64,000 nt of DNA. Source: Syntrophomonadaceae bacterium (GTDB lineage Bacteria; Bacillota; Dethiobacteria; DTU022). The position numbers and the translations under genes are program-made. Below are positions 8,947 to 18,496 of the stretch, in pieces (position 1 is the stretch's first letter; each line of letters starts with the position of its first letter). The stretch covers positions 1 through 64,000 of the forward strand of contig PWYU01000031.1 in NCBI GenBank assembly GCA_003567725.1, in the 5' to 3' direction. The notes below the pieces were generated by a model. That model had not been told where the DNA came from and did not search any database. It was given only the letters and a program-made list of their open reading frames with translations.

Positions 8947-9969
8947 TTAATTAATCAGGATATCTTTTATTGCCATCACAGCTGTTTCTATATCACGCCG
9001 GCTCACTTCTTTGCTTGTAGTCAATCTGATCATGTCCGGCTCCATAACGCTGGCCAGAATATTCCTCTTCTTTAACTCTTCATTAAATTGTTGGGGGTGA
9101 ATATGCTGTGGTTTAATAATTACAATATTAGTGTCCACATCTGCTGGATCAAACTCAAGTCCCTTCAATCCTGCTAATCCTTCGGCAAGCAGGCGGGCGT
9201 TAGTATGATCATCTGCAAGCCGATCAATCATTGTTTTAAGAGCCACAAGGCATGCAGAAGCAATTACACCCGCCTGGCGCATTCCACCTCCCAGGCGTTT
9301 ACGCCATCTCCTGGCCTCTTCAATAAAATATGCCGGGCCGGCTACAATAGATCCGACAGGTGCTCCCAATCCTTTGGAAAAGCAACATTGAATCGATGTT
9401 GTGCAGGCGGTATATTCTTTAACCGGTACCCCCGACGCTACAGAAGCATTAAAAATCCTCGCTCCGTCTAGATGAACAGGCAGATTATTTTGGGAAGCAA
9501 GGTTATAGATCATTCTCATGTTTTCAAGGGGAACTATTCTACCACCACCACGATTATGAGTATTTTCTAAACAAATCAGTGATGTCGGGGGAAGATGAAC
9601 ATCATCAGGCCGGATAGCGCTCGCAACCAGTTCCGGGGAAAGGATACCTTTATCTCCAGGCAGCGGCCTGGGTTGAATCCCGGCAAATGCAGAAGCTGCT
9701 GCCGCTTCATAATAATAAATATGGGCATTAGCTTCCATGATAACCTCCGTGCCGGGGCTGGTGTGGGTCAATATGGCAACCTGATTGCCCATAGTTCCGC
9801 TTGACACATACATAGCCGCCTCCTTACCCAATACCTGGGCAGACTCTTCTTCCAGGCGATTTACAGTAGGATCTTCACCATAAACATCATCCCCGACTTC
9901 TGCTTCATACATTGCCCTGCGCATTTCTTCGGTGGGCCTGGTAATTGTATCGCTGCGTAAATCAATCAT
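8947..9969 (-). CDS. ltaE: Low-specificity L-threonine aldolase
   Basis: PLP enzyme splitting threonine/allo-threonine to glycine and acetaldehyde. It starts with the typical [19 protein letters not shown] and has [10 protein letters not shown], the [11 protein letters not shown] aspartate that contacts PLP and the PLP-lysine motif [13 protein letters not shown] length of 340 residues is normal. It supplies glycine, which links it loosely to the glycine cleavage genes later in the window. Confidence 0.94.
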   Translation of the reverse strand: MIDLRSDTITRPTEEMRRAMYEAEVGDDVYGEDPTVNRLEEESAQVLGKEAAMYVSSGTMGNQVAILTHTSPGTEVIMEANAHIYYYEAAAASAFAGIQPRPLPGDKGILSPELVASAIRPDDVHLPPTSLICLENTHNRGGGRIVPLENMRMIYNLASQNNLPVHLDGARIFNASVASGVPVKEYTACTTSIQCCFSKGLGAPVGSIVAGPAYFIEEARRWRKRLGGGMRQAGVIASACLVALKTMIDRLADDHTNARLLAEGLAGLKGLEFDPADVDTNIVIIKPQHIHPQQFNEELKKRNILASVMEPDMIRLTTSKEVSRRDIETAVMAIKDILIN

Positions 9970-10141
9970 TCTTTAGCGCCTCCTCTTTAAACTCTCCTTT
10001 AATATTGTAGCATGTAATATAATTTTATATGTAACCTGATTATAATATTTCAGAGTAAAGGTAATAAAACTGGGGATAATCCGAAGATAACCGCATCGAT
10101 TGAATGATCTTTATTATTATCAATTCTTGGGTATGAATCAT

Positions 10142-12301
10142 TCAATTGATAATAAAGTAAAAAACCGAACCTTTACCCGGACTGGATTCAGCCCAAATTA
10201 TACCGCCGTGCCGTTCAATGATTCTTTGGACTATACTTAATCCAATACCAGTACCAGGATATTCTTCAGAGGAGTGTAATCTTTGAAAAGCATTAAAGAT
10301 TTTTTTAGCATGCTCCGCCTCAAAACCGACCCCGTTATCTGAAATAAAAAATGAATTTTTGCCATTTTGGGTAACGCTACCAAATTCAATTTGCGCCTTA
10401 GCATTGCCATTTGTAAATTTCCAGGCATTGTCCAGCAGATTCTCCAGTGCAATTCGCAGTAAAGCGGCATCACCGGTAGCATATAGGCCTGGGGCAACAA
10501 TAAACGCTGCTTCACGCTGAGGGTCTTGTTCTTGTAAATACCTGGCATATGCTTCCACCATAGCACTTAAGTCAACCCTGTCCCGGTGTAACTCCTGCCT
10601 GGTAACACGGGATAATTTTAACAAATCATCAATTAAATCGCTCATCCGCCGGCTTGCTGCAACTACTCTCTCTAAATAATTACGGCCTTCTTCGTCAAGG
10701 TATTGGCCGTGATCTTCCAGTACTGCTTCACTAAAACCTTCAATACTGCGCAGAGGAGCCCGTAAATCATGTGAAACAGAATAGGTAAAAGCGGCAAGTT
10801 CCTTGTTTGTCCATTCAAGCTCGGCAGTTCTTTCCCGAACCCTTTGTTCAAGTTCCTCATTCAGTTTTTTCAATTCCCATTCGGCATTTTTTAAATCGGT
10901 TATATCCAGGGCAGTATCAATAATACCTACAATTTGGCCCGTTTCACCAAAAACCGGTGAAGCGGTAACCTGCCAGTAACGCCCTTCCGGTGAGTTAATG
11001 CTCCCGCGATATAAATGGCCCAGCTCCAGTGCTTTTTGAACATGACAGCCCGGGCAGGGCTCACTGCGATTATACCAGGCATCATAACATTTTCGTCCCA
11101 GGTATTGATCATGGCTTTTTTGGTAATTATTTTCAGCAGCCCGGTTGGCCCAGAGAATGTTCATCTCCTGATCTTTGTAAGTTACCATCTCTGCTAAATT
11201 ATCCAATATAACAAGTTTCTCCTGCTGCTCTTTTTCCACAATTTCCTGCTGTTTTTTGCTTCCTGTTATATCTCTTGATATAACCAGGATCCCGATCAGC
11301 TCTTCATTCTGATTTTTTAATAATGTAATAAGAGTGTTAACCCAGATCTTTGAACCGTCCTGACAGTATTCTTCCAATTCCAATTGTACTGCCTGATCCG
11401 ACTCAAAATCACCTCTCTTATCCATGGCCACCAAACGATCATATCCTTTAAAAAACTTTCTTATTGAATCAGGGGTCATATTATCTTCTAAGGTTAGTGA
11501 GAGAGCTTTATCGGCAGATATCCCTTTTACTTTTTTAACAGCGGGGCTAACATATATAAAACGCATATCCAAATCTAAAATATTGATTATATCGGTGGTA
11601 TTATCAGCTATAAGACGATATTTTTCTTCGCTTTCCAGAAGTTCACCTTCAGTAGTTTTACCCTTGTAATAAAAAATGATAAGCCCGGAAGTGATACCAA
11701 AAAAAAGGACCATCAAAATGAGAGCAATGTTTCGCCTTTGCACAATTACAGCTTCCAGATCTGTCAGGTAAACCCCGGTTCCGATAACCCATTCCCAGGG
11801 TTTAAAACAGTTTACATAGGAAAGTTTTTCTTCAAAGCGGTCAGTCTCATCATAGTACTGCCAGGAATAAGAGACATGTCCACCTCCATGATCTCTGCAT
11901 ACATTTACAAACTCCTAAAAAACCTTAAATCCTTCCGGATCTTCAAAATCATATACATTTTCACTTTCTAAATCCGGCCTGAAGGGATGGACTATCACAT
12001 AGTGGTCATAACTATTAATCCAATAATAATCCAAACCCCGCTCACCATAATTTAGTTCACGGATCATTTGGCCTGCCTGCTGCTTAGCCTCTTCTGTATT
12101 AATCGAGCCTTCTTGTTCTAAGGCGTGGTAGCGCTGCAGTATAGAAAATCCTACATCTACCATTTCCCTGGTGTGAGTCATCTTTTCTTGGTAAATATCA
12201 TCTCTGAGAGAAGGAAGGATCCAAAAAATATACAAAAGGGTACTGAAAATCAGTAATCCAAATATTACCACAAGCAGTTTTAGATAATTGTGTTTTTGCA
12301 T
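10142..12301 (-). pseudogene. Cache-PAS-PAS sensor histidine kinase interrupted by an in-frame TAG
   Basis: One continuous frame of 720 codons broken only by TAG at 11915-11917. N-terminal part: a membrane segment (about residues 8-28) and a single Cache sensor domain that stops at EGFKVF and resumes after the amber with EFVNVCRDHGGGHVSYSW, then the family end KPWEWVIGTGVYLTD. Next come a second membrane segment, two PAS domains (the second with a PCPGC motif), a coiled coil, HisKA (FTYSVSHDLRAPLRSIEGF) and HATPase (DNAWKF, DNGVGF, GTGIGLSI). Without readthrough, the downstream part could be made from an internal start (11743) as a kinase lacking most of its Cache domain. No response regulator gene is adjacent. 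Either a recent nonsense mutation or readthrough. Confidence 0.85.
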
Positions 12302-12787
12302 ATCTTTTATCTCTCCAAAAACATAAAGCCCAAAGTATGCTCTACACCCGCACTATATATTTAGCATAGAGCATTATAAGGCAATTTATTCGAGATAATT
12401 AAAAGTAATATAAGATGAACCCGTCCAGATAATAATTCAACAGCTATCCAGTAAAACCTTTTATAAAAATGTAATTTTTCCCCATCGTGCCCAAATATTA
12501 GACAACTCTACAATATGCATCAAATCCTGGATTACCTTCTTAAAGAAACAAAGAGCATAGAACAATATCTACAGATTGTATCGTCAATATGGCGGCAAGA
12601 TAAATCCTGAAGCGCCTTTTTAGCCAAAGCTTAAAGTATTGGCCTTTTCTTGCCGTTCTTCAGGGGGAATCATGCCCGGCTTAAGGTGGACAAGACCTCA
12701 GCAGACAAGCGCAGCTATTTTCTATGAGCAACACAGCTTCTTAGATGGAAAACCGAAACCCGCTCTTTATGCAATTTGTGGGCTCCT
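12302..12787. other. Gene-free stretch of about 490 bases
   Basis: No supported gene. About 12590-12787 has short open stretches on both strands that do not match anything I recognise and may be decayed coding DNA downstream of the siroheme-decarboxylase-like remnant. The part next to 12301 presumably holds the kinase promoter. Confidence 0.4.
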
Positions 12788-13093
12788 TTACTCGTTAAAA
12801 TAGCGTATACTGATCTTTTTTAATTCCCTATCATTAAACAACGGTTCATAGTTATTGATTCCGTTCGCATTAGAAATCCCTTTCATAATTTCTAAGCATT
12901 CTTGTTCTGAATTCCCATGAACCATGGTCAAAAGATTATAAGGCCAATCATTGAAACTATTACGATGGACAAGTATAGCTCCTAAACGACGCATCACATC
13001 CCGATCGAAGAAATTTTTTATAGCAGTAAAAAGATTTTGCATCTCTGTTCCCAGTTCATTAGCCAAATCAGAATAGTGTAACGTATATGTTAT
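12788..13093 (-). pseudogene. Truncated siroheme decarboxylase / AsnC-like remnant (AhbA/AhbB type)
   Basis: The visible 92-residue frame joins two conserved parts of this Lrp-like family: the end of the helix-turn-helix region (DVMRRLGAILVHR) and the C-terminal signature DWPYNLLTMVHG ... ECLEIM ... ELKKISIRYF. Intact members are about 150 residues and have some 50-60 residues between these parts, which are missing here. The N-terminus is also cut: homology continues in frame upstream (HYSDLANELG) with no start and runs into the thiN stop. No good ribosome site is present. Best read as a pseudogene with an internal deletion. Confidence 0.65.
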
Positions 13094-13740
13094 TACTTTT
13101 TATTGTGGATTGCCAGCAAAAGCCCTTTCTTTAAAGAAACTTCAGCTTTCATTCCTACAAGCTCGTTGCTCAAACCAAGAGTTGAAGCAAAATCAAGGCT
13201 TCCATGCCGAAGCGGATATTTTAAGCCCTTTGTTTCTATCCCCTTAGCTTCTTCGGTCAAAGCAAAAAGCGAAAAATAATTTCCACTGCCGCCTTCAACA
13301 ATCGCTCTATCTTTAATCAAAAACACTTCCTGATTACGATCAACTATCCGGGCGGGAATACTAAATTTAAGAGGGATCTCGAGCAGCAGCACATTGACAA
13401 AAGCATGGTCAAAGCGCTCACCGCCCAGGGCTCCTATGATCACTATCTCTTGGGGCTTCATCTCGACAGCTTTATCTATAGCCAGTTCTAGATCGGATTT
13501 ATCTTTTATAGAAGGGTGTTTAATTGTATGAAGATCAAGTTTTTCAAGTTCCTTTTTATCCTCGGGTTTAAGGGAATCCATATCCCCGATAACCAGATTT
13601 GGCTTTAATTCCATGGCCAAAGCATATCCGCAACCACCATTGACGCAAATAAGAAAATCATCTGCCTTAACCAGTTTCTTGTAAAAAGCTTGGTCCTCCA
13701 GCTCACCATTAGCCACAACAATTACTCTTTTTAGATCCAC
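13093..13740 (-). CDS. thiN: Thiamine pyrophosphokinase
   Basis: Transfers pyrophosphate from ATP to thiamine, giving thiamine diphosphate. It has the TPK catalytic region VNGGCGYALAMELKPNLVIG-DMDSL with the Asp pair, KDKSDLELAID, and the GALGGERFDHAF motif. 215 residues is the family length. The start is GTG with AGAGG upstream. Thiamine diphosphate is the cofactor of the 2-oxoacid:ferredoxin oxidoreductase encoded later, but the genes are not linked. Confidence 0.92.
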   Translation of the reverse strand: MDLKRVIVVANGELEDQAFYKKLVKADDFLICVNGGCGYALAMELKPNLVIGDMDSLKPEDKKELEKLDLHTIKHPSIKDKSDLELAIDKAVEMKPQEIVIIGALGGERFDHAFVNVLLLEIPLKFSIPARIVDRNQEVFLIKDRAIVEGGSGNYFSLFALTEEAKGIETKGLKYPLRHGSLDFASTLGLSNELVGMKAEVSLKKGLLLAIHNKK

Positions 13741-13762
13741 TTAAGTTTACCTCTTTTCAAAT

Positions 13763-13908
13763 GTAACTACTCAGCCTATTGCCCTTGTTGAATGATAAGC
13801 GGCGCCATGGGGACAGTTCAAACGTCCCTTAAAGCATAAGCTTTAAGACCGAAGGGGAGACGGTGGAACCGTCCCCTTCGGCTTAGCGGGCTAAGCCTGT
13901 GTAGTTAC
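13763..13908. repeat. Dispersed palindromic repeat, full copy (R2)
   Basis: Begins GTAACTACTCAGCCTATTG and ends CCTGTGTAGTTAC, giving imperfect inverted ends. Inside are hairpins built on GGGGACAGTTC...GTCCC and GACGGTGGAACCGTCCCC and an AAAGC/GCTTT palindrome. The core is repeated in opposite orientation at 30306-30382. Confidence 0.85.
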
Positions 13909-13952
13909 TTTCAAATTACAAATCCTTTTTTCCCTGTCTAAAAGGATATTAG

Positions 13953-15152
13953 CTATCCACTGTTATAACTAAAAGGATTAAGGGTCTTTAAATGGCTTTC
14001 CAGGCGAGATAACCCTTCTTTAAGATTTTCCATAGAACACGCGTAAGATAGCCGGATATATCCTTCTGCACCGGGACCAAAATCAATCCCGGGAGTTACG
14101 GCCACACCGGATTTTTCCAGGAGGCTTAGAGCAAATGAATAAGAGTCATTTGTGTATTTTTTTACATTGGCCAGCATATAAAAAGCACCATCTGGCAGGC
14201 GGGTAGGGGCAATTCCCATATTATCCAGTGCCTGGTAAAGATATAAACGCCGCTCATTATAGTCGCTGAAACGTTTATCAAGAGTATCAGGGGTTTCCTG
14301 AAGAGCGGCAATTCCAGCCGACTGGATAAAATTACAGGAACAGATAAAAAGGTTTTGTTGCAGTTTTTGCATTTTCTTAACCATATCTGGGGGAGCAATC
14401 AGGTAGCCCAGGCGCCAACCGGTCATTATATTCCGTTTAGAAAACCCGTTTATAACCATAGCCCGATCAGTAAATTCCAGGATAGAATGATCACGGCCGC
14501 CATAATTAATCCCGTGATACACTTCGTCAGAAACAATCCAAAGCCCCAGTTCAGATAATTCTTGCAGCTCTATTTCTCCTAGTACAGCTCCGGTTGGATT
14601 GGCCGGTGAATTTATTAGTATGCCTTTTACTTTTGAATTTAAATTTTTTCTTACTTCTGAAGCCTTTATTTTAAAAGCGTCCTCTTCATAGACCGGTACA
14701 GGGAGAGGTTCAGCCCCAACATAGCGTATAAAATTTGGATAACAAGCATAATATGGATCAGAGGTGATCATTAGATCGTTTTGGTCTAATAAAACCGAAA
14801 AAGCAAGAAGCATGGCAGCAGAAGAGCCAGAAGTAACGATAATTTGTTCCGGGCTTATACTTACACCATAAAGCCTTTTATGGTAAGCGGATATTTCTTC
14901 TCTTAACGCCATCTTGCCCAGGCTGTGAGTATAACAAGTTTCATTGTCCTGAATAGCTTTTACGGCCGCTTCTTTTATAGCCTTTGGAGTTTCTCCACCT
15001 GGCTCTCCAAGCTCCATATGAATAATAGAAAACCCTTTAGATTCTAACTGCTGAGCTTTTTCCAGTATTTCCATGGCCAAAAAAGGTTGAATCTGATCAA
15101 TCCTGCGCGGGTAATCATGATCTTTAAACGGCTCAGAGATTTGTTCATTCAT
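13953..15152 (-). CDS. Class I/II pyridoxal-phosphate aminotransferase
   Basis: An aspartate aminotransferase-like fold I enzyme of 399 residues. Motifs: MELGEPGGETP, the PLP ring contact YACYPNF, INSPANPTGAVLG, the Asp-Tyr pair in SDEVYHG and the PLP lysine in FSKRNIMTGWRLGY, with the C-terminal Arg in YIRLSYA. The start has AAGGAGG seven bases upstream. It follows the CBS gene by three bases, so GNAT, CBS and aminotransferase form one operon. The amino-acid substrate is not determinable. Confidence 0.9.
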   Translation of the reverse strand: MNEQISEPFKDHDYPRRIDQIQPFLAMEILEKAQQLESKGFSIIHMELGEPGGETPKAIKEAAVKAIQDNETCYTHSLGKMALREEISAYHKRLYGVSISPEQIIVTSGSSAAMLLAFSVLLDQNDLMITSDPYYACYPNFIRYVGAEPLPVPVYEEDAFKIKASEVRKNLNSKVKGILINSPANPTGAVLGEIELQELSELGLWIVSDEVYHGINYGGRDHSILEFTDRAMVINGFSKRNIMTGWRLGYLIAPPDMVKKMQKLQQNLFICSCNFIQSAGIAALQETPDTLDKRFSDYNERRLYLYQALDNMGIAPTRLPDGAFYMLANVKKYTNDSYSFALSLLEKSGVAVTPGIDFGPGAEGYIRLSYACSMENLKEGLSRLESHLKTLNPFSYNSG

Positions 15153-15155
15153 GCT

Positions 15156-15593
15156 TTAACCTCCTTCAAACCTGGATCCTGCTTGTTCTTTTTCCTTAAT
15201 TATTTCAACACAGTATTCAATTATTTCTCTGCGCCTCACAATACCAATAAAAATACCTTGATCATCTACAACCGGTACAAAATTCTGCTCACTGGCTGCA
15301 CTTAAAAGATCGACAATCCTTGAGTCAATTCGAACCGGCTTGTTTTTAACATGAATCGCTATTTCTTTCAGCATTATTTTTTCCATTCCACTTAGATCAA
15401 GACCTTCAGAATTTTTTAACTTCCATAGCAAATCACCTTCTGTGATCGTTCCCGCGTAACAACCCTGTTCATCAACCAGTGGTACTGCCGTGTAACTGTG
15501 ATGTTCCATTTTTTCAAGGGCCTGCCGCATAGAGGTCTTAGGGGTTAAAAAAACCACTTCATTTTTCGGGATTAAAAAAAATGCTACTTTCAT
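15156..15593 (-). CDS. CBS domain pair protein
   Basis: 145 residues made essentially of two CBS motifs (MRQALEKMEHHSYTAVPLVD and the repeat around DLLSAASEQNFVPVVDD). Such free-standing pairs bind adenine nucleotides and sense energy state or regulate partners. It sits between an acetyltransferase and an aminotransferase with three-base gaps. No DNA-binding or enzyme domain is attached. Confidence 0.88.
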   Translation of the reverse strand: MKVAFFLIPKNEVVFLTPKTSMRQALEKMEHHSYTAVPLVDEQGCYAGTITEGDLLWKLKNSEGLDLSGMEKIMLKEIAIHVKNKPVRIDSRIVDLLSAASEQNFVPVVDDQGIFIGIVRRREIIEYCVEIIKEKEQAGSRFEGG

Positions 15594-15595
15594 TT

Positions 15596-16000
15596 CTACT
15601 CAAACTCCTCTGCTTCATTGTCAATCATACCACCGCCAATAATTCTAAAACCGGCTTTTCGATATAGCTCAGTAAGTTCCGGTTCAAATAAAACATTAAC
15701 CGTTTTAATATGGTCTTCCTTGATTTTTTTTATGATCATTTGTAAAAGGGTCATAGCAATACCCTGTTCCTGGTAACCAGGATGAACAAGCAGGTTGCGG
15801 ACCAGCGCATCATCCACCCCATCACTGATCACATCAACAAAGCCAACCAATTGCCTGCCATCAAAGCAAGCAGCTGTTAAATAAGTATTTCCAATAATTC
15901 TATTTAATTTATCTATTCTGGCATCCCAACCCACCGCACTTCTCAGCGCTGCTACATTTTCTGCCTTGAGTTGAGGATTCAAGCAATAAGACAGCTGCAA
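15596..16000 (-). CDS. GNAT family N-acetyltransferase
   Basis: 134 residues with the acetyl-CoA binding motif region VRNLLVHPGYQEQGIAMTLL and a C-terminal LYRKAGFRI typical of GNAT enzymes. The start is TTG at 16000 with GAGGTG five bases upstream; no ATG is available. First gene of a three-gene operon with CBS and aminotransferase. The acceptor is unknown. Confidence 0.87.
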   Translation of the reverse strand: MQLSYCLNPQLKAENVAALRSAVGWDARIDKLNRIIGNTYLTAACFDGRQLVGFVDVISDGVDDALVRNLLVHPGYQEQGIAMTLLQMIIKKIKEDHIKTVNVLFEPELTELYRKAGFRIIGGGMIDNEAEEFE

Positions 16001-16078
16001 ATGTTCACCTCAGGTCTTTATTCTTTATTCATTATAACAGCGATGCCTATAAATATCATGAAAACTGAATTGCATCTT

Positions 16079-17113
16079 TTAAAACAAGGCTTTCCTGATA
16101 AGAAAGGGGCCAACCAGTTCCAGGCTGCTGCAGCCGGTTAAAAGCATTGATCTACGTAAATCATCTTCCAAAAGTCTCAATTGCATACTTACGCCATCTG
16201 CTCCTCCACCAACAGCGGCAATCGCTACCGGCCTGCCGATAAGCACAGCTTCAGCACCAAGCGCGAGAAGTTTTAGAATATCTTCACCGGACCGGATTCC
16301 ACCGTCAACAAAAATCTTAATCGAGCCTTTAACTGCTGCTACAATCTCCGGAAGCACCTCTGCACTTCCAGGAGTGGAATCCAGAGCTCTTCCTCCATGA
16401 TTCGAAACCACCAGACCGGCAGCACCACAATTAACTGCTTCAACTGCCTCTTCAGCAGTCATGATCCCTTTTAGAATAAAGGGAAGACTTGTATCTTCAA
16501 TAATATCTCTTATGGTTGAAAATGATAAGGATCCAAACGGCTGCCCGGGTGTTGAAAAATTTTCAAATCCCGCAGCATCTATATCAATTCCTACTGCCAG
16601 GGAGCCATTATCCTCGGCCAGCCTTACCCGCTTAATAATTTCTTTTTTTTCGCGGGGTTTAATGATGGGGATGCCTTTTCCGGCTGTTTTTTTTCGGGAA
16701 GCTTTTAGACCCAACTCAAATAGTGGAGGGTCCGGTGAATCTCCGGTAAAAGCAATCGTACCTGCATTTTCAGCGCCTTCCACCTGAGACAAAATGAAAT
16801 CATAATCATCGATCCGGTTCAAAAAATTGTAGGCAGTTTCACACATGGGTGCCACCATGATCGGTGATTCTAATTTTACTCCAAACAGCTCATACCTTGT
16901 ATCGGCAGCATTAATTTCGTGGATAGTTCGAAGATTCAATAGAATTTGCTCTAAAGCGGCCCGGTTTCTTCTCACGCCCTGCCTGTTATGGTTTCTTCCG
17001 CCCATTCCCGGAACCCCACTGATACATGATAGGCCGTCACAAACAGGGCATACCCTGCAAATTCCTTTTAAACGCTCTCTGGCCTGCTCATGAATCAATT
17101 TCAACTCATCCAA
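16079..17113 (-). CDS. FMN-dependent alpha-hydroxy-acid dehydrogenase family protein
   Basis: A TIM-barrel flavoprotein of the lactate/glycolate oxidase type. It has PFILKGIMTAEEAVEA, the catalytic His-Arg motif VSNHGGRALDSTPGS and phosphate-binding FVDGGIRSGEDILKLLALGAEAVLIGRP. The start is set at TTG 17113, which has AGGGGTGG just upstream; the frame remains open farther but that part is not family-like. Near the N-terminus is a cysteine cluster CRVCPVCDGLSC, typical of an anaerobe clade of this family and possibly metal-binding. Likely a dehydrogenase passing electrons to a carrier, not an oxygen-using oxidase. Confidence 0.85.
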   Translation of the reverse strand: MDELKLIHEQARERLKGICRVCPVCDGLSCISGVPGMGGRNHNRQGVRRNRAALEQILLNLRTIHEINAADTRYELFGVKLESPIMVAPMCETAYNFLNRIDDYDFILSQVEGAENAGTIAFTGDSPDPPLFELGLKASRKKTAGKGIPIIKPREKKEIIKRVRLAEDNGSLAVGIDIDAAGFENFSTPGQPFGSLSFSTIRDIIEDTSLPFILKGIMTAEEAVEAVNCGAAGLVVSNHGGRALDSTPGSAEVLPEIVAAVKGSIKIFVDGGIRSGEDILKLLALGAEAVLIGRPVAIAAVGGGADGVSMQLRLLEDDLRRSMLLTGCSSLELVGPFLIRKALF

Positions 17114-17364
17114 AAAACCCACCCCTGCCTGACCAATAGTCAACACCAGATCACATTTTATCGTGATCACTGTTATTGTCAATAGCTAATTGGTACTACA
17201 TATATATAGCTTATATCAAAATACCGCCGTGCCAGGGGACCTTTTCCATGCTCCCCTCTGCCGGAATGTTTATTATTGTCTTTAGTAATAGGAGGTACTC
17301 TTTTCCCCCCACCGACAATACATAAAAGATTATTTCTCCCTGGATAAATAATTAGAACAGCACT

Positions 17365-17705
17365 CTAGGTCTTATCATAAGCTTTACAAATCTGCCGGCG
17401 GTTCAACTTCCTGGTATTATCTTTTACAATAGTAATCAAGTGTCCATTTCTAAATCGTGTACGGACATCCTGATCATCAATTTTTTCAGGGATCCAGACA
17501 GCATTCGAGCTAAGCAATCGGTAATCCTCTGCAACAACCGGTTTGAGACCAAGGGCCTGCAAATCTGCTATCAGAGCTTTACTGTTCTGACGGTGACGGG
17601 CAAAGCGCTCATCCAAACCTTCTTCTTAAGGATCCGAGAATGAACCGGACTGGGATCTGGGCCCAATAATAATATTTCTTACGACTTCGTTAACTTCATA
17701 ATCAT
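17365..17705 (-). pseudogene. Decayed class V aminotransferase (serine-pyruvate/glyoxylate type)
   Basis: Two ends of the family remain without the middle. After an ATG near 17699 and an in-frame TAA comes EILLLGPDPSPVHSRIL, the N-terminal signature. Within a few bases, in another frame, follows DERFARHRQNSKALIADL ... VPEKIDD-like sequence, which belongs about 250 residues later in intact enzymes. The last 35 codons are also off-frame. So a large internal deletion plus frameshifts. Confidence 0.78.
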
Positions 17706-17736
17706 TAATCTACCTTATGCTTTAAGCACTTTTAGT

Positions 17737-18483
17737 TTAATTATCAAGAAGAGCTAACAGGTCGCTTAAAACCTGACTAATATCTTCTCTGATTACTACT
17801 TCAGACCTTCGATCATAATCAGTAGGTTGATTATTGATTATTGCCATTTTGCCTGCCAAACGAGGCAAATCGGCAACCGGGTAAACTACAAGGCTGCTGC
17901 CAACCACAAGCATAAAATCACAATCAGATTGGATTTTTTGACTAAGCTCAAAGAAAATGGGCGGCATGGGATCTCCGAAAAGCACCACTTCCGGCCTGAG
18001 CATGCTATGACAGTTATGGCAAACCGGAGGAATCCTTTTTAATTCAACCTGCTGGACCAGTTCTTCAAAGGGATATTTCATTTTACAGCCCAAACAGTAC
18101 CCTAATCTCAAATGGCCGTGGACTTCCCACACATTTTTAGAACCAGCTCGAACGTGCAAACCATCAATGTTTTGGGTAATTAAACCTTGTAAGTACCCCA
18201 ATTCTTCCAGGCGGCTTAACATAAAGTGACCTGAGTTGGGTTCAGCAGAAGATATTTTTGCAAAACGGCTAAAAGCAGATTCATAAAACAAACGAGGGTT
18301 GCTATACAACACTTCAACAGATGAAGTAGCAATTGGATCAACTTTTTCCCATAAACCAGTGCCTGGAGAACGAAAATCAGGAACCCCGCTGGCAGTGCTT
18401 ATCCCGGCACCAGTTAAGACAAAAAAACGCTCATTTTTTTTAATTAAAGCCGCTAGTTGTTCAAGTTTTTCTGCATACTCCAT
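17737..18483 (-). CDS. cobB: NAD-dependent protein deacylase (sirtuin)
   Basis: Sir2-family enzyme removing acyl groups from lysines using NAD+. Motifs: LTGAGISTASGVPDFRSPG, the catalytic TQNIDGLHVRAG and EVHGH, the zinc pairs CLGC and CHNC, VVLFGDPMPP, and VVGSSLVVYPVADL. 248 residues, with AAGGAGG before the ATG. It may act on acyl-CoA enzymes such as those at 46-49 kb. Confidence 0.94.
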   Translation of the reverse strand: MEYAEKLEQLAALIKKNERFFVLTGAGISTASGVPDFRSPGTGLWEKVDPIATSSVEVLYSNPRLFYESAFSRFAKISSAEPNSGHFMLSRLEELGYLQGLITQNIDGLHVRAGSKNVWEVHGHLRLGYCLGCKMKYPFEELVQQVELKRIPPVCHNCHSMLRPEVVLFGDPMPPIFFELSQKIQSDCDFMLVVGSSLVVYPVADLPRLAGKMAIINNQPTDYDRRSEVVIREDISQVLSDLLALLDN

Positions 18484-18496
18484 ACAGGTGCCTCCT

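Noticed and set aside
11915-11917. Pyrrolysine coding as explanation for the TAG in the kinase, given an MttB-family gene in the window
   Set aside because: The MttB homologue has no internal TAG, TAG is used as an ordinary stop for other genes (for example at 20220 and 38807), and no pyl genes are visible. Kept only as a remote possibility.
12690-12790. Short plus-strand open stretch resembling a protein end
   Set aside because: No start, no ribosome site and no recognisable motif; it lies at the end of a decayed gene.
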